The notes beneath the pieces are model-generated. The model did not search any database and was not told the origin of the DNA. It saw only the letters and a program-made list of their open reading frames with translations. The translations under genes and the position numbers were made by a program. This document shows positions 32,881 through 38,887 of a stretch of 38,887 nt of DNA, piece by piece. Location: contig JAACWS010000035.1 of NCBI GenBank assembly GCA_009991955.1, positions 1-38,887 on the forward strand, written 5' to 3'. This DNA comes from Spirochaetales bacterium. GTDB lineage: Bacteria; Spirochaetota; Spirochaetia; DSM-27196; Salinispiraceae. Each line of letters opens with the position of its first letter. Positions within the stretch are counted from its first letter, which is position 1.

Positions 32881-35064
32881 ATGAACATTCGCAAAAAATC
32901 GATACTCTTATCGGTTCTAGTCCCCAGCATCCTTATTCTCCTTCTGGCCGCAGGCCTCTTTTTTAGCCAGTTTCAAAAAGATGTAGGAAACGCCCGATCG
33001 CTCCTACTATCCAATAGTACAAATATCCAGAACCAAATTGCGGCCGAACTCCTTGTAAGCTTCGAACTCTTACGCAATGTGGCCGCTAATCCTTTGACAG
33101 TTCGAGTGGCCCAAAGAATGGACCAGGTTCCCAACGGGGTCGATAACGACGACTTTGGAGGTCTTTCGGAGTTCCGAACCTTCACCGATCTCATGGCCCG
33201 AACTTCGGCCCACACTAATGCAGACTTGGTGTACCTGGCAGGAATAAACTCCCGAGGCATCATCTTGAGTGCCGATACCCAATTAGGCGATACCTTCGAT
33301 GTGCGACAACGAGACTACTATCAATTAGCCTTGGCTAAGCCCGGAACCACCGTCATTAGTCAACCTCGAGTTTCGGCCCAAGAAACGGCAGAGCCTCTCA
33401 TTGTTGTTACCGTGGCCTTGGCCGTTGTAAACGACTTAGGCCGACCGGTTGGGGTTGTATCTTTGAACTATAGCTTCAACCGGATTACCGATATCGTTCG
33501 GGAATTGATGGCTGAGTTTGACGTCCTCATTACCCTTTACGATACGGTAGGTGGGGTGGTTCTGGGTACCGAGACCAACGAAGGGTTTGTCTTTTATGAC
33601 CCCGAGAATCCCATAACCGTCCTCGATTGGGTCCAGTCCTTGGGATTTGCCGGGGATGCTGCCCAAATAAAGACAGACGAAATTTCTAACCTCGATTATT
33701 CCTACCTCGAGGGAAACACTCCCCTCGGTCCATCGATGATCGAAACGATGAAGATTCCCAACACTCGGTGGGCATTGGCAGTTATTGACTCTCGTAATGC
33801 GGTGGTTGCCGAGGTCATCGGTTCAATTCTTCCACCTTTGGCAATATTTATGGGAGTTTTTCTGGTGGGTCAGTTTGCAGTGTTCTTGCTCTATTTGCGT
33901 TTGTTAATAAACCCTATGGTCGGATTAGGAAAGAATCTTTCCCAACTCGCCCTGGCCGATGCGGACCTCACCATTCAAATCCCCCAGGGTGGCAAGGACG
34001 AAATTGGCCTTGTTGCTTCGAGTTTTAATACCTTCGTTGCAAAATTACGTAGCCTCATGCAAGAGGTAAAAATCGCTATTGAGGGAACAGAAACTATTAA
34101 ACAAAATATTTCCTCCGCTACCGAAGAAACGACATCGGCAGTGGAAGAAATAAGTGCAAATTTACAGTCGATTGGGAACCAAATGAAGGTGCTCGACGAC
34201 AACATTCGAGAGAATGTGACGGTTATTGAACAAATTACCCAGAATATTTCCTCGGTGGATTCCCAAATTTTGAACCAATCGTCTATGGTCGAGCAGTCGA
34301 CAGCGGCAATAACCCAGATGATTGCCTCGTTAGAGAGTGTAAACCAAGTAGCCCAAACCAAAGGAAAAGCGACTCGAAATCTGTCGGAAGTGGCCGAAGA
34401 TGGAAAGGTTCGTATTCAGAAAACTGCCGAAAATTTTGGACAAGTTGTTCAGCAAATTAACCTGGTCCAAGAAATGGCCACCGCCATTAACGCTATTGCG
34501 GCCCAGACCAATCTACTTTCGATGAATGCGGCTATCGAAGCGGCCCACGCCGGCGACGCGGGTCGAGGCTTTGCGGTGGTAGCCGAAGAAATTCGAAACC
34601 TAGCCGATTCGGCGGGAAATTCGTCGAAAAAAATTACTGCCCTCATCCGAGACATAACCAAGGCCGTAGGCATTACCGACGAAGAAGTTCGTCGTACATC
34701 CGCAGCCTTCGAAAGTATTTCCCGGGAGGTAGGCGATACAGTCAACGCCTTTGCGGAGATCGAAAATGCCGTGGCCGAGTTGAACGAGGGTGGACGGCAG
34801 ATCTTAGAATCGACAAACCAAATAAACGAGGTCACAATTCAAATTCGTTCCGGTAGCCAAGAAATGAAAACCGGGACCGACTTAATGCTCAATTCTTCGA
34901 CCTCAATTAAAGATATTTCCGAGCGAGTTAGCCAAGGAATGGCCGAATCGACCACGGGCGTCCAGGAAATTGTCGAAGCAATGCAACAGGTGCTGGGACT
35001 GACGGTTGAACTGAACACCATCGTTGGCCAACTGAAGAACAATTTCGAGCGTTTTAAGACCTAG
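32881..35064 (+). CDS. Methyl-accepting chemotaxis protein with periplasmic Cache-type sensor
   Basis: The 727-residue receptor has TM1 (about residues 8-28), a large periplasmic region with Cache-like features ([13 protein letters not shown] and [10 protein letters not shown]) to about 310, TM2 (about 318-342), a HAMP domain ([21 protein letters not shown]), and a long cytoplasmic coiled coil. The signalling hairpin tip is near 545-575 ([30 protein letters not shown]). It senses a ligand outside the cell and acts through CheA and CheW. No C-terminal CheR-docking pentapeptide is seen. The ATG has AGGAGG 9 nt upstream. Its stop abuts that of the convergent aldo/keto reductase. Confidence 0.93.
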   Translation: MNIRKKSILLSVLVPSILILLLAAGLFFSQFQKDVGNARSLLLSNSTNIQNQIAAELLVSFELLRNVAANPLTVRVAQRMDQVPNGVDNDDFGGLSEFRTFTDLMARTSAHTNADLVYLAGINSRGIILSADTQLGDTFDVRQRDYYQLALAKPGTTVISQPRVSAQETAEPLIVVTVALAVVNDLGRPVGVVSLNYSFNRITDIVRELMAEFDVLITLYDTVGGVVLGTETNEGFVFYDPENPITVLDWVQSLGFAGDAAQIKTDEISNLDYSYLEGNTPLGPSMIETMKIPNTRWALAVIDSRNAVVAEVIGSILPPLAIFMGVFLVGQFAVFLLYLRLLINPMVGLGKNLSQLALADADLTIQIPQGGKDEIGLVASSFNTFVAKLRSLMQEVKIAIEGTETIKQNISSATEETTSAVEEISANLQSIGNQMKVLDDNIRENVTVIEQITQNISSVDSQILNQSSMVEQSTAAITQMIASLESVNQVAQTKGKATRNLSEVAEDGKVRIQKTAENFGQVVQQINLVQEMATAINAIAAQTNLLSMNAAIEAAHAGDAGRGFAVVAEEIRNLADSAGNSSKKITALIRDITKAVGITDEEVRRTSAAFESISREVGDTVNAFAEIENAVAELNEGGRQILESTNQINEVTIQIRSGSQEMKTGTDLMLNSSTSIKDISERVSQGMAESTTGVQEIVEAMQQVLGLTVELNTIVGQLKNNFERFKT

Positions 35065-36012
35065 TTATAGTTGCGAATCCAGGTCTAATCGATCTAAATC
35101 TTCGGCATCTAGGGTTAGCTCGGGTGCCCGAGCCATGTCGTGAATGTGTTCAACTTTTGTCGCGCTCACGATAGGTGCGGTTACTTCGTTTTTGGACAAA
35201 AGCCACGCCAGGGCCACGGTGGCCGGTTTGGTATTGTGTTTGTCACTCACGTCGTCGAGGGCCTGAAGAATTCGAAATCCCCTGTCGTTTAGGTACTCTT
35301 TAACTCCCCCACCCCGGACACTTTTCCCCAGATCGTCGGTAGACCGGTACTTACCCGTAAGAAATCCCCGAGCCAATGAAAAATACGGAAAGACACTCAA
35401 GGAGTGTTTACGAACCAGGGGTAAGTACGTGCCCTCATAACCGGCTCTTTCGACCAGATTGTAATGGGGCTGGAGGGCTTGATAGGTCGGCAGGCCCGCA
35501 GAAGCACAAGAGGAAAAAGATTCGGTGAGGCGATCGACGGATATATTCGAGGCACCCAAAAGACGAACCGTGCCGGCCTGGATCAAGTGGTGGTAAGCAG
35601 CCATAGTCTCATCGACGGGGGTTTTTTCGTCGTCGAAATGGGTGTAATACAGGTCGATATAATCGGTTTGTAGACGTTTAAGGGATTTTTCGGCCTGGTC
35701 CAGAATATGAGCTCGACTGACATCTTTTGGATGCTCTTTGGTTTCCGATCCAACCTTGGTAGCAATAACCAACGCCCCCCGATTCTTTCGGGCAGCCATC
35801 CACTGGCCAATAATTTCCTCCGACAATCCGCCGGTTCCGTTAACCCACCAGGGGTAGGTATTGGCAGTATCGATAAAGTTGAACCCTGCGCCCACAAAGG
35901 CATCTAAAATACGAAAAGATTCGGACTTGTCCAGGGTCCAACCGAACACATTGCCCCCGAAGTTTATTGGGGCAACCAGAATGTCGCTCGTAGATATTGG
36001 TCGTTTGTTCAT
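35065..36012 (-). CDS. Aldo/keto reductase
   Basis: The 315-residue TIM-barrel oxidoreductase has the catalytic tetrad Asp48, Tyr53 (FIDTANTYPW), Lys86 (IATKVG) and His125 (YYTHFDD), plus GASNIS and the NADPH-binding region near SATKVEHIHD. It fits the Tas/YajO-like AKR group, reducing aldehydes or ketones with NADPH; the substrate is unknown. Its ATG overlaps the DUF2269-like stop by 4 nt, so it is the third gene of an operon headed by a chemoreceptor. Confidence 0.9.
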   Translation of the reverse strand: MNKRPISTSDILVAPINFGGNVFGWTLDKSESFRILDAFVGAGFNFIDTANTYPWWVNGTGGLSEEIIGQWMAARKNRGALVIATKVGSETKEHPKDVSRAHILDQAEKSLKRLQTDYIDLYYTHFDDEKTPVDETMAAYHHLIQAGTVRLLGASNISVDRLTESFSSCASAGLPTYQALQPHYNLVERAGYEGTYLPLVRKHSLSVFPYFSLARGFLTGKYRSTDDLGKSVRGGGVKEYLNDRGFRILQALDDVSDKHNTKPATVALAWLLSKNEVTAPIVSATKVEHIHDMARAPELTLDAEDLDRLDLDSQL

Positions 36013-36581
36013 AGAGGTTTATATACCATAAGAATAAACACCACTAAAAGAGGAGCAACCCCAGCCAAAGAAATCCCTAGGCGCATTTTTAGCACCCGTC
36101 GTAATTCGTCCGAAATTCCCACAGAGCTCGGATCCTCGGTTTCTTTAAGTCGATTCACCTTGTATTGAGTCGGAATATCGCTTATCACCCAAATAACTCC
36201 AGAAATGAGAAACAGAATGAACGACGACGACAGCCAGCCAAACTGCCAAATTCCACCAATTGTTACCCCCAAAGAAATTCCTGTAAGTACCGAAAGCACG
36301 ATGAGCACCGTCGAGAAGCGGGCGTCCAACCACGCGACCGTCGAATAGGTATGAAAGATAATTTCCTTGCGCCCCGTGGCCAGGCTACGGGCCTCCCACA
36401 GAATGCCTACAACGGCGTTGGCAAAAAACAGGGTCGTGGACAAAATATGGGCGAAAAGAACGTGGGGGTACAAGCCGGGCTGGTACAAAAGAGCCACTAG
36501 AAGATGGGGAAACAGGGCGGCCAGGAGAATGAGAACCCCCATAACTCCAAGGGCAAAAAACAGTAGCGAGCGGGTCTTCAT
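36009..36581 (-). CDS. DUF2269-like four-TM integral membrane protein
   Basis: The 190-residue protein has four hydrophobic segments: about residues 6-28, 40-62, 92-112 and 118-138, with a further one near the C-terminus (about 168-187). HVLFAHILSTTLFFANAVVGI with its histidine and the later FHTYSTVAWLDARFS are reminiscent of DUF2269, a family of unknown role that may relate to haem or cytochrome-like membrane proteins. AAGGAGG sits 4 nt before the ATG. The start overlaps the chemoreceptor stop and the stop overlaps the aldo/keto reductase start, so all three are translationally linked. Confidence 0.7.
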   Translation of the reverse strand: MKTRSLLFFALGVMGVLILLAALFPHLLVALLYQPGLYPHVLFAHILSTTLFFANAVVGILWEARSLATGRKEIIFHTYSTVAWLDARFSTVLIVLSVLTGISLGVTIGGIWQFGWLSSSFILFLISGVIWVISDIPTQYKVNRLKETEDPSSVGISDELRRVLKMRLGISLAGVAPLLVVFILMVYKPL

Positions 36582-38200
36582 TCGACCTCCTTAAGATCCT
36601 TTTCGAGGGTCCGGATATGGACGATATTCTGTTCACCTATTTGACGTACCTCGGCAATAATACCCTCGATAGCCAAAAAATCTTTTGAAAGTTGACCGAG
36701 TTTTTCGTCGAGGGCACAAGCGAAGCTACTTATCTGGGTCAGACTGTCGGTATTGTCCTGGAGTCGCTGATTAATTTCGGACACGTGAGAATTTGTGGTC
36801 TGGACCAAGGCCATCATGCTCGCGGTGGCTTGGTTTATTTGGTGGCTACTGGCCGAGACCTCGGACATGGTGGTGATAATTTCTTCAATTGCCCCAAAGA
36901 TCTGCTGAATTCCCTGGACCAGGGATTTGGTATTGGAACTATAACGCTGCAAAATACCTGAAGATTGTTTGACCGTATCGTCGTTCCGGGCCAGCGCTTG
37001 AGCGATTGCTTGGGTGCTGACCTTGGTTTCTTGGGAGAGTTTTCGAATTTCCCCGGCAATAACTGCAAACCCTTTGCCCGCCGCCCCCGAGTGGGCCGCT
37101 TCGATCGAGGCGTTCATAGCCAAAAGATTTGTTTTCTCTGACACATCCAAAATACCCCCAGCAACCGACAAAACTTGAGCCGAGGAGGAACGAATATTCT
37201 CGAAACTTTCGAGAACCGAGGTTATTTCCTTGGCCTGGGCCTCGAGACCTTGTACCGTAGCACTAATGTCGGCCTTGCGTTGTTGGGCCCTATCCGAGGT
37301 TTCTTGAATTGCGGTAATCATTTGGTTAAAGGCCGCGCTGGTTTGTTGAAAATACGTATTCTGCTGATGAATAGCCTCTTTCATTTGGTCGGCGTACTCG
37401 ATGATTTCCTCGTTGGCCGAATCGGCACAGCCCGAGGCCCCAGACAAGGACCCGGAGGTTTGTTGAATAGTCGACAAGGCCTGGCGAATAGCCGAACTGC
37501 GGCGATTGCTCTCTTCGGTCGACTTCAATAGGTGCCGACCAATTTCCATAGACTCGGTTGCTGTTCGAATAATTTCGTTTAAAGCCTTAGTTTTGGACTG
37601 ATTTTTTGCTAGCTCTTTTTCGGCCAGGGCTATGAGATCAACCGCCAGCCGATTGGTGAACAGAAATACAATGGTTAACGGAACATACAATAGGGTCATG
37701 GTGATAAACACTGTGCGAAGATCATCGGTAAATCCCCCAAACCGAGGGGCATAGGTAAAGAAGGTAGAAAAAACAAGAATGAGGTAGCCGTACAGACCGT
37801 AGAGCAAAATTTGCCGATCGTACATGGCCAACATGCTATTCACCGCGCTGGAGGCGATAAGATAGAGCACCAGTCGATACAAATCACCCTCGCCTATAGA
37901 GGGTAAAAAGATTCCAATCCACAGAGAATTCAGGAGCAGGCCGATCATGCTGAGGTTTGCAGCCAGGGAATATCTTTTTTTTCGCACCAAAACCAAGGAA
38001 AGAATAAAAACCAGGTTGGTGGAAAGAACGGAATAAAAAAAGAAGGCCGAATTCTCGGGATCGGCCAGGTACCGGGTCGTGGAGGCAAAGATGAAATATC
38101 CCAAAAGAATAAAAATAAGGTTTACAAGGATGGGAATCCGCTTTTGAAGCCCAATGGGCAAACCTTCTTTGTCTTTATCGGAAAAGAAAAAACGTACCAT
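36578..38200 (-). CDS. Methyl-accepting chemotaxis protein with six-TM sensor and no HAMP
   Basis: The 540-residue protein has six predicted membrane segments (about residues 21-40, 52-72, 78-102, 107-126, 131-150 and 164-183) with only short loops, then a coiled coil and the signalling hairpin near residues 370-400 (NLLAMNASIEAAHSGAAG, FAVIAGEIRKLS). There is no periplasmic domain and no HAMP, so it probably senses a membrane or internal signal rather than an external ligand. It heads an operon with the DUF2269-like protein and the aldo/keto reductase. The ATG at 38200 has no Shine-Dalgarno and sits in an inverted repeat. Confidence 0.9.
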   Translation of the reverse strand: MVRFFFSDKDKEGLPIGLQKRIPILVNLIFILLGYFIFASTTRYLADPENSAFFFYSVLSTNLVFILSLVLVRKKRYSLAANLSMIGLLLNSLWIGIFLPSIGEGDLYRLVLYLIASSAVNSMLAMYDRQILLYGLYGYLILVFSTFFTYAPRFGGFTDDLRTVFITMTLLYVPLTIVFLFTNRLAVDLIALAEKELAKNQSKTKALNEIIRTATESMEIGRHLLKSTEESNRRSSAIRQALSTIQQTSGSLSGASGCADSANEEIIEYADQMKEAIHQQNTYFQQTSAAFNQMITAIQETSDRAQQRKADISATVQGLEAQAKEITSVLESFENIRSSSAQVLSVAGGILDVSEKTNLLAMNASIEAAHSGAAGKGFAVIAGEIRKLSQETKVSTQAIAQALARNDDTVKQSSGILQRYSSNTKSLVQGIQQIFGAIEEIITTMSEVSASSHQINQATASMMALVQTTNSHVSEINQRLQDNTDSLTQISSFACALDEKLGQLSKDFLAIEGIIAEVRQIGEQNIVHIRTLEKDLKEVE

Positions 38201-38221
38201 AGGGTTACCATAGCCCTATGG
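38197..38221. repeat. Inverted repeat covering the start codon of the six-TM chemoreceptor
   Basis: CCATAGGG (38197-38204) and CCCTATGG (38214-38221) are perfect inverted copies separated by 9 nt. On the minus strand the second arm contains the ATG of the receptor. It may act as an operator overlapping the -10, or as an mRNA hairpin if transcription starts further upstream. Confidence 0.6.
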
Positions 38222-38235
38222 AAGTTCTGCGACAA
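38207..38235 (-). promoter_or_regulatory. Candidate promoter of the six-TM chemoreceptor operon
   Basis: On the minus strand TTGTCG (38235-38230), 17 nt, TATGGT (38212-38207) ends 6 nt before the ATG. The -10 lies between the arms of the 38197-38221 inverted repeat, as expected if a dimeric regulator bound there. Confidence 0.4.
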
Positions 38236-38242
38236 GATCAAT

Positions 38243-38827
38243 TCAACGATTGCAACGGTATTGTATAAATATAACCATTTGGACCACTACCATAACGGGA
38301 AAGATAGGGGGAAGAAATTCAATGAATCCGCCGAAATCCCCTGGACTCACAATTGTGTTGGAACTCACAAAAAAGAGGCTGTCGTACCCATCGGTTTTAC
38401 TCTTTTTCGATTCGAGTTCTTCTTCCATGGAAAATAGTTCTTTTGCCCTATTCCAGGTTGATTTCCATGGCCCAAACAGTCCCGCAAGAAAGTAATAGAA
38501 AACCCTAACTCCAAAAAGAACCAGGGACCAGAATCGGCGGACTTGGGAGAAAAAGTCTTTTTCTAGAACACCAAAGATATACCCGGCTACCCGGTCCTCT
38601 TCGTCGAGGATTACCAGGGAAGAGTCGGCAATCGCAGTAGCTCCTCTGGATCCGGATGAAGTAGCCCGAATTATGACAAAGACAAAGGTAGTGGAACAAA
38701 TTCTTACTTTATCTGCGAAAGATGAAAGTCTACTGAGTATTCCGGTCAAAACTGCCACTGATTCCGGTGGTTTCCTGCCACCTGACTTTGTAGAACCTGA
38801 ATCCGTATAAACCATCCAGTAATCCAC
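38243..38827 (-). pseudogene. Uncertain ORF, possibly a decayed GNAT acetyltransferase
   Basis: A 194-codon frame opens here. Its middle, LVILDEEDRVAGYIFGVLEKDFF, resembles the beta strands before the acetyl-CoA site of GNAT acetyltransferases, and TIVSPGDFGGF could be a damaged form of the VxPxxRGxGxG motif. The usual Arg-Gly pattern is absent, the N-terminal part is too short and of low quality, and the C-terminus is a hydrophobic run without homology. Other frames do not restore a better product. It may be a pseudogene or a chance frame. The GTG has a purine run directly against it, and a hairpin (CACTCC/GGAGTG, 38825-38846) covers the start. The window ends 60 nt further on. Confidence 0.25.
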
Positions 38828-38887
38828 TCCCCCATAAAATGGAGTGCATATAATTTACATTTGATACCTGGAAGTCATCTTAAAATG

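Noticed and set aside
38631-38812. Plus-strand frame ending in PDFVEPESV that looks protein-like
   Set aside because: It has no start codon or ribosome site that fits, and it is antisense to the minus-strand GNAT-like stretch; composition alone is not enough.

Overview
The window is bacterial chromosomal DNA, most likely from a free-living spirochaete of the Spirochaetaceae. Supporting signs are a BpuR-type single-domain PUR-alpha protein, two unrelated methyl-accepting chemotaxis receptors, a PEP carboxylase with the FDGRGG variant motif, lone metabolic genes set among very short intergenic gaps, and a sigma-like protein. No species can be named from the sequence alone. There is no rRNA, CRISPR array, phage module or intact insertion sequence. 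Almost all of the window is compact housekeeping and metabolic coding sequence.

Layout. 1-8.1 kb (+): thiol peroxidase, TrmL, ProC, SerS, a NeuB-family synthase, a sigma-like protein, RdgB and the oligopeptidase PepF. 8.1-8.5 kb: tRNA-Leu(GAG), a symmetric terminator, and a structured non-coding stretch ending in an imperfect copy of the tRNA 3' end. 8.5-17.2 kb: HAD phosphatase (-), PEP carboxylase (+), TPR protein (-), a repeat-bearing non-coding stretch, pyruvate kinase (-), a small membrane protein (-), a Lon-substrate-domain protein (+) and quinolinate synthase NadA (+). 17.2-22.8 kb: YaaA and LipA (-), divergent from a ferredoxin/flavodoxin reductase-like gene, MiaB and MtaB (+). 22.8-27.1 kb (-): winged-helix regulator, secreted nuclease, GlpA-like flavoprotein and glycerol kinase. 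27.1-32.8 kb: A-type Fe-S carrier with an unknown partner (+), KDG kinase and RpiR regulator (-), lipid kinase (+), RmuC, BpuR and a small secreted protein (-). 32.8-38.9 kb: a Cache-type chemoreceptor (+), an operon of six-TM chemoreceptor, DUF2269-like membrane protein and aldo/keto reductase (-), and an uncertain, possibly decayed ORF at the end.

Gene cooperation. Pyruvate kinase and PEP carboxylase both act at the PEP node. GlpK plus the GlpA-like flavoprotein would take glycerol to dihydroxyacetone phosphate. RpiR next to KDG kinase suggests sugar-acid catabolism. LipA, MiaB and MtaB are radical-SAM enzymes that need low-potential electrons, and a flavin reductase sits among them.

Most notable observations: (1) several genes without a usable Shine-Dalgarno have a -35/-10 pair with 17-18 bp spacing that ends 5-7 nt before the start codon, predicting leaderless mRNAs; (2) a dispersed intergenic repeat has one copy before tpx and a palindromic pair at 13.1-13.3 kb; (3) a partial duplication of the tRNA-Leu 3' end; (4) MiaB carries about 88 extra residues; (5) Tpx lacks its resolving cysteine; (6) the start codon of the six-TM receptor lies inside a perfect inverted repeat. 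No clearly new multi-gene defence or mobile system was recognised.
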